From Pelagophyceae sp. CCMP2097 (taxonomy: Eukaryota; Sar; Pelagophyceae): a stretch of DNA of 64,000 bases. The stretch spans positions 878,750 to 942,749 of the forward strand of contig MU657168.1 of the NCBI GenBank assembly GCA_026770575.1, in the 5' to 3' direction. This document shows, in pieces, positions 1 to 10,513 of the stretch. Positions within the stretch are counted from its first letter, which is position 1. The number at the start of each line of letters is the position of its first letter. The notes beneath the pieces were generated by a model. The model saw nothing but the letters and a program-made list of their open reading frames with translations, made no database searches and had not been told where the DNA came from. A program made the translations under genes and the position numbers.

Positions 1-836
1 TTCAAATGTGCATTGCCTGTGTCATCGGGAGGTCGGTCTCTTGCACGATATCGATGTGCTGTGTCTCGCCAAACGTCGTCGGAAATGACGGAATTTAACC
101 TTGAGCAAGGACCTATATTATCTTGAGCCGGATGAAACACCCCCGATTTGTCTCGGAAGAGTCCGAATCGAGGGTACATCACGAGGTGCCTACACAGTAT
201 TTTCCGACATCAAAAGTCGCTCGCTCGCTCCGCTCCGGGTTTTCCCCAAAACCCGTATTACCGCAAGTCGCTCGCTCGCGCCGGGCCTTCGAGAGCGACT
301 CGGCCGAAGTCGCTTGCTCGCTCTCACCACATCTCGTGACCTGGGGTATGCTCATTTCATTGTGGCTCGTCACTTTAGGGAGTTGGGAAGTCTCCTTTTC
401 GGCCAGTGTATTTTCGGAATACTTTTCAGAATTCTCAACGGCTCTCTCTCAAAAATTGATTAAAATTCGAAGTACAATTGTAGGAATTCCTAGTAGGAAT
501 TCCTAGGAATTCCTAGGAATTCCTAAAGAAAACTTGAACCTGATTCTAACCTCTACAATTGTAGGATTCCTAGATCTACTAGAAACGCGATGATGAAGGC
601 GCGCGCCCGTGTCTGCTCGATGAGTGGCCTCCGCGAGTGCGAGAGCCCGCCGGCGGACGGAGCGCGCCGAGGAACGGTGGCCCGCCGATGAGAGGCCTGA
701 TTTGGGTGCCCCTGGCGAATTCAGGAATCGCACAGAGTCTTTTTGGCCCGGCACTGAGGCAGGGAGCTCGTTTTACCGCGCCGCTTGGGCCATCGCGCCG
801 CTGAAACGCGGACGACCGCAGGTCCTCTTCGCCCTC
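1..836. other. Intergenic or upstream region without a recognised gene
   Basis: No open frame here resembles a protein family. Between about 215 and 335 the motif GTCGCTCGCTCG recurs three times, and at 473-563 there is a cluster of AT-rich palindromes (listed separately). The stretch from 570 to 836 is GC-rich and probably holds 5' untranslated sequence or an upstream exon of the CHRD-domain gene, since an open frame runs without a stop from 624 into that gene. Confidence 0.5.
473..563. repeat. Palindrome cluster: AGGAATTCCT and TACAATTGTA
   Basis: TACAATTGTA occurs at 473-482 and 554-563. Between them AGGAATTCCT occurs four times almost back to back (about 482-525). Both are perfect 10-bp palindromes in a GC-rich genome, and both recur elsewhere in the window (for example 2688, 32268, 32986-33010, 53896, 54514). 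The function is unknown. They could be ends of a short mobile element or binding sites for a dimeric protein. Confidence 0.75.
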
Positions 837-1250
837 ATGCTCGCCGGCGCGGCGGCGTTTGGCCCCATGCCGGTGGTGGAGCCGGAGATGACGGAGAAGT
901 TCGTCGTTCTCGAGGCAGGATTCGTCCTTACCGGCGGCGCGGTTCAATCCTCGGGCACCATCGACTTGATCTTCTCCCCGACCAACATTTGCTACACGCT
1001 CGTCCTCAGCGGTGCCCCCCTCGAGACCACGACCATCCGCATCCTCGAGGGCGACGCCGAGGTCAAGTTTGGCGTGTCTGTCGTGACCCTCTTTTCTAGC
1101 TTGGAGACGGTTATTGGCGACGGTATGGCCTGCGTCGAGGTCGAGGAGCCGGTGATTGCGGCCATCCTCGCCGAGCCGGCGGAATACCACGTCATGTTAA
1201 AGTCGAGCACTCACCTCCAGGGCGCCATCCGCGGCCAGCTCCCCATGTAG
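837..1250 (+). CDS. CHRD-domain secreted protein
   Basis: The frame starting at this ATG gives about 137 residues. It opens with a short hydrophobic stretch (LAGAAAFG) that could be a signal peptide, although the open frame continues upstream to 624 and the true start is uncertain. The body resembles a CHRD domain, the fold first named from chordin and common in secreted bacterial and algal proteins: a CYTLVLSG strand in the middle and the typical end, Pro-x-x-Tyr-His-Val followed by a Gly-Ala-Ile-Arg-Gly-Gln-Leu motif at the C-terminus. The domain is near its usual length of about 120 residues. The family has no known enzyme activity and is thought to serve in extracellular adhesion or matrix. 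Family call fairly sure, start less so. Confidence 0.65.
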   Translation: MLAGAAAFGPMPVVEPEMTEKFVVLEAGFVLTGGAVQSSGTIDLIFSPTNICYTLVLSGAPLETTTIRILEGDAEVKFGVSVVTLFSSLETVIGDGMACVEVEEPVIAAILAEPAEYHVMLKSSTHLQGAIRGQLPM

Positions 1251-1919
1251 ACGCCGTCGACGCAGCAAACCGGCGCGGCAGCCTCCTCGCACGTCGAAAG
1301 ACCCGCCCCAAACGGCGCCCGCCGCAGTCGACGTTGCAACGCCGCCACCAATCGAGAAATGCCCAAATATTTTCAGGAAAGTGCAAACTTTTGAACTTTC
1401 TGAGCCGAGGAAAGCGGCCGCAAACGTCATCGATGAACTTTTCGTCGATGCAAATCGACGGAGTTTTGCGCGTTTGCTTCGTGGGATCAACGTCGTGCCG
1501 CGCGCTCGCCCGGCCTACCGGGGGCCCTACCTGGGGCACCCACTTTTCGGCAGGCCTGTCCAGAGCGCATTTTCCCGCAAAATCTGGGGAATCTATCGGA
1601 ATCTCGGCGAGTGTGCCCGACATTCGCGCCGTTCAAGGTCCGGGGCGTTCGAAGGACGTTTAATTTCGGCCGAGCCGCGCTCCTGGGGGGCGCGTGCGGG
1701 AGTTGGCGGCCGCCGCTCGCACTCTCCGAAGGTGCGTTGCCTCTGCGGCCGCGCCGGTTTGCGAAACCTGCGGCGGCGCCGCTCGGCCGCCGCTTCGCGG
1801 CCGCGTCGCCGGTGGGCGCTTTTGGGAGGCGCGCGCCCCCGCGCGTCGCCCGCCGGCGCGCCGGTACGTCGGTGGGGCGAAACGCCTTTGCGCTAGGCTT
1901 CCCCGAGGCGTCTCCGGCC
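1251..1919. other. Intergenic, no gene recognised
   Basis: Several overlapping open frames on both strands are explained by very high GC (few stops), and none shows a domain. The last part (about 1610-1919) is open in the same frame as the PP2C gene, so that protein could start further upstream than the ATG chosen here. Confidence 0.5.
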
Positions 1920-3289
1920 ATGGCCGCGTCGCCGGCCGCGGCGGTCCCCGGCGGCTTGCACGCGGCGAATTCGGTTTCGGGCCAGCGGCGCAGGCTCTCG
2001 GTACAGTCAAACGACGCTTTTGTGGAGGGCCTCTGCGGCGCCGGCGGTGTTGGCGGCCTCTGCGTTTCCGCCGATGCGTTTCCTTCGAAGCTTGGTGCCG
2101 TCGTGGTCCGCGAGGGTGGATTCGGGTCGCACGTCTCGAAGCTCTTCGGCCTCTCGAAAAAGGGCTTTGCGCCCTATAATCCCCGGAAGAAGAACCAAGA
2201 CGCACTTCGAATGTGTGAGGACGCAGGCACCTCGACGCAGGTCCGTTTCAAACCGCCACAAGGGGCAAGCCACCGAAAAACGATTGGGGTGTCGCCTTAG
2301 CGCAACGGCGAGACAAAGACGCAGAATCCCCGAACGCAGAATCCCAGGTGATCCTCGTCTTGGACGGCCACGGGGAGGCGGGTCACGTCGTCAGCACTTA
2401 CTACAAGCAGCGCTTCTGCGACGAGGTCTTCGCGCATGCGACGTGGCCCGACGGATTAGAGGGCATGCGCGAATCCATCCGCGACGTCCTCTTCAAGTTG
2501 GAGGCGGAGCTCATCAACGACGCCGGCATCGACACCGACTTTTCCGGGTCCACATTCGTCTTCGCCGCCATGCGCGACAACGTCCTCCTCGTCGCAAACG
2601 TGCGGCAAATGCCGCGGGCCCGGAAAGGGCGAAGCGCGCTGTTTCGGAGAGCCCTTGAGCGGCTTTATGGATTTGAAAACTTCGAATAGGAATTCCTTTG
2701 TCCAACCAAAAAGATAACAAATTCGAGTCTCAACGAATCGAGCGGCCTTGCTTAGGTGGGCGACTCGCGCGTGACGCTGGCGCGCGAGCTGGGCGGGTCG
2801 CTCAAGGCGGTGCCGCTGAGCCTGGACCACAAGCCCGACGGCCCGGCGGAGGAGGCGCGCATCTTGGCGGCTGGCGGAAGAGTCTTTAGTGTCCACTACG
2901 ACGACGGCGTCGACGGCCCGCCGCGCGTCTGGCTGGGCCACATGGACGTGCCGGGGCTGGCCATGTCGCGGTCGATCTGCGACGTCGTCGCGCACTCGGC
3001 CGGGGTGTCCACCGAACCCGACTTTACCGAACATTTTTTGACCGCGGACGACTCCTTTTTCGTCGCCGCGACCGACGGCCTCTGGGAGTTCATGACCGAC
3101 GAAGACGTTGTATCGCGCGTCGCGCGCATGGCGGAGACGGTGGAGCCAAAAGCCATCGTCGAGGCTTTGGTAGAAGAGTCGAGCGCGCGGTGGATGAAAA
3201 ACGAATCCGTCATAGACGACACCACAATAGCAATCATCTTCCTCGCCCAATACGATCCGAAACCCGGCTCGCCCAGCACGCCGCGCTGA
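1920..3289 (+). CDS. PP2C-type (PPM) serine/threonine phosphatase
   Basis: Model: exons 1920-2240, 2348-2599, 2756-3289 (368 residues); both introns are GT-AG and the frame is kept throughout. PP2C enzymes are Mg/Mn-dependent protein phosphatases. Seen here: a Lys-Asn-Gln-Asp motif in exon 1 (normally the first metal-binding Asp), DGHG at residue 113, VANVGDSR spanning the second splice site (Asp194), the PGLAMSRS segment, ATDGLWEF with Asp298, and a final Asp-Asp pair near the C-terminus. All usual metal-binding acids are therefore present, so it should be active. The first 60 residues are low-complexity and may be a targeting or regulatory tail. The second intron (156 bp) contains one AGGAATTCCT palindrome. 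Substrate unknown. Confidence 0.85.
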
Positions 3290-3426
3290 TGACCGCAAGG
3301 CCGCAGAGCAACGCGTCGCGAATCGGCCAAAGGGCGGTCCAGAAACGCGGCGACGAAGATCGTTTCGCTGCACACAACCCCCGGCGGGCTCGACGAGATC
3401 CGCCACCGCGCCACAAGGGCGCGCAT

Positions 3427-5318
3427 TCACTTCTTAATCAAACAGTTCGAGTCGACGGGCCTCGGCTGCCATCTCGCGGCCGTCCGCCGCCGCAGGAGAC
3501 GCACGACGTCGGCGTGGACGTCTGGGTGCGCCGCGAGCGCGCGGATTACGGCCTCTACGGCGGCGGCGTGCCGGTGGAGGTCGGCGACCGTCTCGGGCGA
3601 CGCGTCGCGGAGCGAGTCGGGGTTGAGCAGCAGTCGGCTCGGCACCTAGCAGACGGCTCGGCACCTCGAAAAGGCGACGGTGCGGCACTCGACCACCAGT
3701 GTCATCCTGTCGACGGCACCACGTCTCGCCGCGCCGCGACGACGATCCCCCTGCCCCCTAGCTCGACTTTGCCGCCCTCGCGGCGAGGGTAGTTTGCCTT
3801 CGCCCGCGCGGCTTGTCGACGAGGGGCGTCGGGCCGCGGCACAGGGCGGCGATGCGTTCGACGTCTTCCCAGCGCAGCGTGGCGCGCGTCCGCAAAGGGC
3901 CGTCGACGACTTGGAAATTGTGAACGAGCAGGCGGGCTGGCCGCGGGCAAATCGTCCGGGGTTTCCCGGTCCCAGGGCTCGTCGTTTGTCGCGACGTCGC
4001 GCGCGCCGAGGAAGTCGATCGTGGCCGGCGAGTCGCGGAGCCGCGCGTCTGCGACGACTGCACAACGGAACTCGTCGAGGGCGTCCCGCCGCTCCGAGAG
4101 GACGCCGTCCGAGAGCGTGAGCCACCATACCCGGCGCGGCGGCAGCGGCTGCGCTGCAAAACCCGCCTCCTCGAGGCGCCGCGCCAACTCGAGGAACTGG
4201 CGGTAGCGCCGCCGCACGGCCCACTGGGCGTGGGGCTCGAGCCCCACGCCTATCGAATAAAATGCCGTTTTCTGGTCGTCGTTTTCGCTCCGGAGCGCGG
4301 CGGAAACGAGGGACCTCGGCGCCGAGGCCGACGCGCTCTCGGGTACCGCCCAGGGCCTCGCCACGTCGACGTACGTCACCGTCGCGTCCAGCAACGCAAA
4401 GTGCGCTTTTGGAGCGCGCGTGTGCCGCGCGCCCGCGCACCGCGCTGTTAAAACGACGGCCCAGCCGCCGACGCTTGGGACGAACTCGACGACTGCCACG
4501 TCGACGAGCGAAACGCGGACGGAGCGAAACGCGGACGGGGCCTTTGGCGTCTTGCGTTTCCAGCGCGTCGATGAAGCGCTCCGGCCGCGCCGTTTCGACT
4601 GCCGCGGGCGGCGGGGCCGCGCGAAGCGCCATAAGGCGGCGCGCCTCGGCCTGCACAAACCAGAGGCGCGCCTCTAACTTTGGGGGCTTGCCGTCGACTG
4701 CCTTGATCTGTTGGTCGACATTTTTGATCGCCGAGATGTCCGCAAGCGCCGCTTCGACCTTGTCGGCGATTTTAGGCGAGGCGCGGCGCACTTCGGCGAG
4801 GTCGTCGAAGCGCAGCACGGCCAGCGCGCACGGCGCCGCGTGGACGGAAACGTCGGCAGGCCCGTGAAGTACTCCACCTCGGGCAGGCGGGCCTCACCCC
4901 GGCCCGTGAAGTACTCCACCTCGCCCAAAACGGCGCCCGCGCCAAAAATCGCGCCCGCGCCCGAAACAGCGCCGCCGACGCGGACCTCGCCCGCCAGCAC
5001 GAATGCCAGGCACGACGCGCCGTCGCCGCGCCACAAGAAGCGGCCCGTTCCGTCCAAGCTGGCTTTGACCACAAACGTCGACAGAACCCGGCACTCGCCC
5101 CGAGACAAAGACGAAAAGCCACCGTGGAGGCGCAGCGCGTCGAAGAGCTCGTCCGCGCCGAGCGGCGTCGAAGGGGGGAGCTTGGAAAAGTCATAGTCGA
5201 AAACGGCCGCCGCCTCGCCGTCGTCGTCGGACTCTGCATTTGGTGGCTTCCGAGAGAAGAAGCCCGATTTGCCCGTCGCCTTGGACGCGGCCTTGCGCAC
5301 ACGGCGGAGCGCGCGCAT
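3427..5318 (-). CDS. Cyclic-nucleotide-binding-like plus PX-domain protein, reading frame broken
   Basis: Read from 5318 downwards. The N-terminal exon (5318 to about 4850) has a cNMP-binding-type barrel: FVLAGEVRVGG, then AVLGEVEYFTG. It continues in another frame as VHAAPCALAVLRFDDL and a helical stretch to about 4530. Next, in a third frame, comes a PX (phosphoinositide-binding) domain from about 4480 to 4010, with RRRYRQFLELARRLEE as the hallmark. After that come segments around HNFQVVDGPL (about 3920) and LLLNPDSLRDASPETV (about 3640-3427). Two of the frame changes sit at short tandem duplications: 42 bp at 4861-4923 and 16 bp at 4506-4537. Deleting one 16-bp copy joins the helical stretch to the PX frame exactly. 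The gene is therefore either recently damaged or spliced in a way I cannot resolve, and exon limits are approximate. The likely role is a membrane-associated signalling or sorting-nexin-like protein. Confidence 0.55.
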
Positions 5319-5714
5319 CGCTCAGCGCCTCGCGGCAGCCACGCCAAGGAGGGGCAGCAGCATGCTTCTGGGACCAGATGCCGACTCAAAATCGCAGAGG
5401 AAAGAGAGCGAACGAGGAGCCGCAGACCAAGGGGCGTCCTGCGAGCCGCAGACCAGTCTTCCGGTCGACCGCCGGCCCAGAACGCTCACTTCATGATCGC
5501 TAAAGTATAATTTCAAATTTCGGAAGGTCGTGATCGCAGTACGACGTTGGCCAATTGGGGCCCACGTCGTGACGAGGCGTTGTTGCGTTTGCCTCCGATG
5601 TCGGTACGGCATTGCGGCGTCTGAGACCGCGCTCCGAGCGCCTCTGGAGCGCGGCGGTGCGGCCTCGAGATCTTTGTGCGCGCTGTGGGCCGCGGGCAGC
5701 GTCGAACTCGAGGC

Positions 5715-8680
5715 ATGGCGCCACGCCGGCGCTGCGTCGTCGGCGGCATCGCGCTGCTCCTGCTCCTCCAGATCTGCTGCCTCTTTCGCCTTTCTCTGCA
5801 ACAACTCGGCGGGCTCTCTTCGCCGCCGCCGCCGCCCGGCCCCGCGCGGTCCGACAACCGCGCCGCAGACGGCGCCGTCGCCCACGAATTCGGCGATGCA
5901 TTCGACGGCGACGCGCCGCGCGAGCCGGACGACCTCGACCGCGCATGCAGTGCCCGATGGACCAACGCCACGGAAGTCGCGCGCATCGCGGAAATCCTCG
6001 GCGCGGCGGTGCCGGGCCAGCACGTGGCCGCGATCCTCCGCGTGGGCGCCTTTGAGGCCGCGCGCGCCACGCTCGTCGTCGGGCAGCTCGAGGCGCTGCA
6101 GGCGACGCTCGTCGGCGCCGGCCTGACCTTTGGTGCGCGATCTCGATGACCCGTTTATGACTCGTTTATGACCCGTTTCGGTCCGTGACGACCGCGATGC
6201 CCCGTTTCGGCCCGCGACGGCAAAGGCGCAGGCGTCACCGTCGAGAGCAGCTGGGACGGCGCGGGCGCGCGCGGGGCTTCGGCGAAGTGGCTCGCCGCGC
6301 TCGGCAGGGTCCGCGCGGCGGTGGCGCCGTGCGCGGGCCTGCCGGACGTCGACGACCGCGGGTCGCTCCCGCAGCAGACGACGCGGCGCTTCAAACGAGA
6401 GGCCTTTTCGCGCAACTGCGGTTTAAACGCCGCGAAGAGACGCGGCACGTTTGCCGTGCTCTTCCTCGACGCCGACTTTCTCTGGTGCGCATCCGATGCG
6501 TTGAGACTCCTCTCGCTCCTCAAGTCCCACGGCAGCGGCGCCGACGTCGCCTGCGCCGCGGACCCGGACGACCAGCGTTCGGTCAAGCACGCCCGGCTCA
6601 CCGGGGCGTCTCGGTCGTCGGCGTCGGACGCGTTTGAGCATGCGCACTTTGGCGTCGACCCCGCCTACGAGACGGTGTGCGCCGCGGACCTCGTGGCGCC
6701 GCCAAACGCGTCGACGCCGCGCGACGCCTGGACGGGTGACTTGGTCTCGTTTTTGGAATGGCCCGCGGCCTTCCAATCGCCACCAGGCGCCGTCTGGTCG
6801 GCGCGCGTCATCTGGCCGGCACGCGTGCTGACTTGCTGGGGTGCCTCGTTGGCAATTTCGGGCGACCACTTGTACGGCGGCGGCGACACCTGTACCACTT
6901 GTACGGACGTGCCGCCGCTGCGCTTCCGCGCCGCCGTGCCGCTGAGGCTGGAGTGCAACGCCGAGCCGCAGTTGCTCCTCCAACTCGACGTCTACCGCCG
7001 CGCGGCCAAGACGTTCTTCGGCGGGAAAGCCGTAGTCGTTTACGACGCCGGCGCCATTTCGTCGGCGGCGCTGTCGACCATCGCCGGTGCGCCGGCGGGC
7101 GTGCGGCCGGGCGTCGAGGAGCTCTCTAGAGCGCACTTTGCCGACGAGCCGCTCGCGCTCCAGCCGCTCTGGCGGTGCTGCGAGGAGACGACGATTGGCG
7201 TCGGCTGCGACTGGCGGCCGACGCACCTCGATCACGTCGCGGGGGCGTACACCGCAGAGGCTATGTACCGCAGCGCCATGGGCCGAAGACTCGCCGCGGG
7301 CCCGCGGCGAAACGCCGGCCCCGACGCCCGTCGACGACGGATCTCCGCGCATCGAAGACGGCCGCTCGCTTCGGGTGGCGACGCTGCGGTGGACATGGAC
7401 GAGATGGTCGAGGTGCGCAAGCACGTTTCCGCGCGCGAGTCCGCGGCGGGCGCGCCGGCCATCCCGCGCACGATCTATCAGACGTTCAAATCGAACCGTA
7501 TGCCGCGGTCGCTGGCAGCGGCACCGACGTCTTGGCAGCAGCAGAATCCGGAGTACGCATACTTCCTCTTCGACGACGACGACGCGCTGCGCTACGTCGA
7601 CGAGCACTACGGCAACGCCTCGGCATTCGCTTCTTCAAACTTCCCAGAAGCGTACCGCACGGCGCCGTCCGGGGCCCACCGCGCCGACCTCTGGCGCTAC
7701 CTCGCCCTCTACCGCGACGGCGGCGTCTACGCCGACGTCGACGCGCTCTGCACCCGCCCCGTTCGACACTGGGTCAACGGCGCCGAGGCGTGAGTCGTCT
7801 GTCCTCTGCGAGCGTGACCGGCGTCGGAGGTCGCATTCAGTCGTCGCAGTCGTCTGTCGGACCGTCGCATCGACGCCCGGCGGCATCCTCCAAAGGGACC
7901 CTCCAGGCCTTTGAGGCCGCACGCCCGCCGTAGGTTGGTCGCGTCGCTGCAGGGTCCGCCGCGCTTCGACGTCTCGCAGTGGGCCTTTGCAACGCCGCCC
8001 GAAAACCCAATCCTCCTCCTCGCCGTGAGAACTTGTTGAGCTGTGCCGATGCCGGGAGCGGCGAAACGGTCTGCTAGGCGCAAAAGGCGGCTCAGCGCGT
8101 GCTCGCGCGCAAGTATCCTTCTTCCGCGCGGCCGGCGGCCGTCGAATTCCGCGGCCTGCGGCGCGTGCTCACGGGCGGCGCATCGCCGCAGTCGAGCGGC
8201 TACGACGTGGAGCTGCGGTTCGACTGCCCCGACGCGGCCGAAATCGTCCGCATCGCCAACGAAGCCCTCACGGGGTATGTAGCCCGCGCCCGTCGAGACC
8301 CGTCGAGACCCGGATAATTCACTGCCGCCCTAGGCCGCCCGTGCTCCAGACGGCGCTCGAGGAGATCGTCGTCGCCGACGCGCGCCGCATGGTCGGGCCA
8401 CACGCCACGGCCCAAGACTTTCGAGTCGCGTCGCAACTGGTGAGTTTCTACCTTTGGCCCGTTTCAACGTGCACACCGCGGCGTAGGCTTTGCGGCGGCT
8501 CGTGGTTCTACGGCCGACGTACTTCGGCGGGGCGGTGCGTCTTTCGGCGGCTCCTTGCGCGCGGGTTTGAGCCCTCGCTAGGTGCTGCCAAAGTACACCG
8601 CCGAGGCCGACTACCGCCGCGCGCTCGCGCTGGCGAACATGACGCACTGGCAGCAGGCCTACGACGCCGCACTAATCTAA
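5715..8680 (+). CDS. Bifunctional glycosyltransferase: GT69 (CAP59)-like plus GT32-like
   Basis: Model: exons 5715-6132, 6226-7789, 7934-8024, 8078-8274, 8334-8439, 8582-8680 (824 residues), frame kept at every GT-AG junction. Residues 9-25 form one hydrophobic anchor after three Arg, as in Golgi type II enzymes, followed by a Pro-rich stem. Residues 110-460 resemble the CAP59/CMT1 alpha-mannosyltransferases (GT69): VLFLDADF in the place of the DxD strand, then LTCWGASLAISG and a later LRFR. Residues 552-645 are a GT32/OCH1-type sugar transferase core: IPRTIYQTFKS, HRADLWRYLALYRDGG and a DVD motif at about 643-645. The tail from about 690 is unassigned. The protein probably builds mannose-containing glycans in the Golgi. 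One chain carrying both catalytic types is unusual. The exon 1 to 2 join is supported by domain continuity. Confidence 0.7.
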
Positions 8681-8954
8681 CTGAGGATCCTAATGCAACC
8701 TAACGCAAACAACGTGCGACGCGCCTCGGAGCCCAAGGCTGCACAGGGTCCCTCCGCGGGCGCTGCGCCGCGCCGCCCCCCGCACCGCGCCGCGCAGACG
8801 CTGCCCTCGGAGCGGTCCGAGCGCCGCGCACGGGCCTGCCGCGGCACAGCTCGGCGCTAAATGACTCGCCAGACAAGTTTCGAAAACTCGCCGACTGCAT
8901 TTTGCTTTTGGCGACCGACTCGCGACTCCCTTCTTTCCCCCTTTGGCACACCGG

Positions 8955-10093
8955 ATGAGTGCTTTCCCATTCGCGACTAAGAAAAAGATCAACTGGGCTG
9001 AAGACAGCGATGACGATGACGTCGCTGCAGCGCGCTACACTTCGGTTCCACGCCAAACGGAGCATTTTTGACGAACAGAGGGGTGAAGCGCCCGACGGGC
9101 CGCCAAACGCCCGCGGGCAAACGCGCCGCCCCCGGCGCGACGGCGCGCCGGCGAGCGCGCGGCCCTCGGCGGACATTTCCGGGGTGGAAGAGGGGGCGCT
9201 TCCGGAGCCGTTTGGCCGACTCGCGTAGAGACGGCAGAGGGTCGACTTTGAGACCGCCCCGCGCGAGGCGAGAGCGAGCGCTCCGAGCGGGCGGCTTAGC
9301 CCGAGGCGACGCGCGCCCCGGGCCCGACGCGGACGCTAGGCCCAGTCCGATGACGATGACGACGACGCCCCTAAAGGCGCCGCCGCCGCCGCCGCTGAGT
9401 CCGACGAGGACGACGACGAAGAGGAAGACGAGGAGGACGAGGAGGACGAGGACGGTGCGCCTTATGTTGTGCCCGACGTACGTTGGAAAGGGGAGTCCCG
9501 CCCTTGACTTTTGCCCCCTCTGTGCAGAGATCGACGTCTCGGCCGTGCGCGCCGGCGAGCCTTCGGAGCCGACGGAGGACGACGGCAAGCCCAAGCCCAA
9601 GCCCGTGGAGCAAATGTCCAAGAAGGAGCGCAAGGAGTTGAAGCTCGTGGAGCTCGCTGCCCTGCAGGAGATGCTCGCTGAACAGGGCCTCGGCGGCGAG
9701 CAGGCCGCGGCGCCCGCGGAGCCCGCGGAGCCCGCCGCCGAGGAGACGCCCGAGGAGGCGGCTTTGCGCTTGGAGGAGGCGGCGGCGCGCGCGGAGCGGA
9801 AGCGCAAACTTCTCAAGAAAAAGGCCAAGCTCGCCGCAGAGGCCGCCGCCGCCGAGGCGGCGGCTTTAGCGGCGCCTGCCGTCGAATCGGCGCCCGTCGT
9901 GGAGGAGCCGGTGGCGCCCAAGGCGCTCAAGGACGTTTTGAAGGCAAAGGTCGTGGTGAAGAAGGCCCCCGTGAGCCTCATCTCCGCAGACGCCAAGAAG
10001 GAGGCCAAGGCCCGCGCCGACGCCGTCGCCAAGAAGAAGAAGGACGACGAGAAGAAGAAGAACAAGAAGAACAAGGCGCCGCCGAACCGCTGA
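8955..10093 (+). CDS. Charged Ala/Lys/Glu-rich protein of unknown function
   Basis: Exon 1 begins at 8955 (N-terminus KKKINWAEDSDDDD), exon 2 lies at about 9340-9454 and exon 3 at 9528-10093. The 9455-9527 intron is clear (GTGCGC...CAG). The first intron must end at 9339 or 9345, but its donor (about 9027 or 9042) is uncertain. The protein has a Lys-rich start, an acidic Asp/Glu run, a segment SKKERKELKLVELAALQEML that should be helical, then Ala/Glu/Lys coiled-coil-like sequence and a basic Lys/Asn end. Composition suggests a ribosome- or nucleus-associated protein, but I recognise no domain. I considered eIF3j because of the acidic-Trp start and dropped it: the conserved eIF3j C-terminus is absent. 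Confidence 0.6.
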
Positions 10094-10513
10094 GTGCGCA
10101 AACGCGCCGCGCGCAGCCCCGCCGCACCGCGCTCCGGCGCCCCGACGGCCGCGCGAACCACGCAGGAAAGCCGACCCGCCGAGCAAGCAAAGGACACATA
10201 CAACGCTCCTTTTTCAATTTGTAGCTCAAACGTTGCACCCATATGGCCATAATAAGCTCAAAAGTTGCTTCCGCAAGCACCTCGAGGCGGCGGTCCCGCC
10301 CGCGCGACCTTGATGCACGACCCGGGTTCGAAGCGTCTGATATGCACTCCAATGACTCGCGTGCTCGACCTCGCTCCGCGTCGACCCGCGCTCAAGATTG
10401 TTCCGCGTTGAAAGAGTAAAAAGTCGCTAAATCGTCTTGTGCCACTTTTAGAGAAATATTCTTTCGGTCGACTCAGTGTGCTTGCCTCGTTATCCGCGCA
10501 GGCTCTCGAGCTC
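10094..10513. other. Intergenic, nothing recognised
   Basis: About 420 bp between the charged protein and the sulfotransferase-like gene, with mixed composition. It holds no palindrome cluster and no credible open frame. It probably contains the terminator of the upstream gene and the promoter of the downstream gene. Confidence 0.5.

Noticed and set aside
482..525. CRISPR-like array at the AGGAATTCCT cluster
   Set aside because: Units are 10-13 bp palindromes with no unique spacers.
3427..4920. Several 16-28 nt introns in the cNMP/PX gene
   Set aside because: The gaps coincide with tandem duplications or can be covered by introns of ordinary size. Ultra-short introns are not needed to explain them.
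8955..10093. eIF3j identity for the charged protein
   Set aside because: Only the acidic start with Trp is similar; the conserved C-terminal part is absent.
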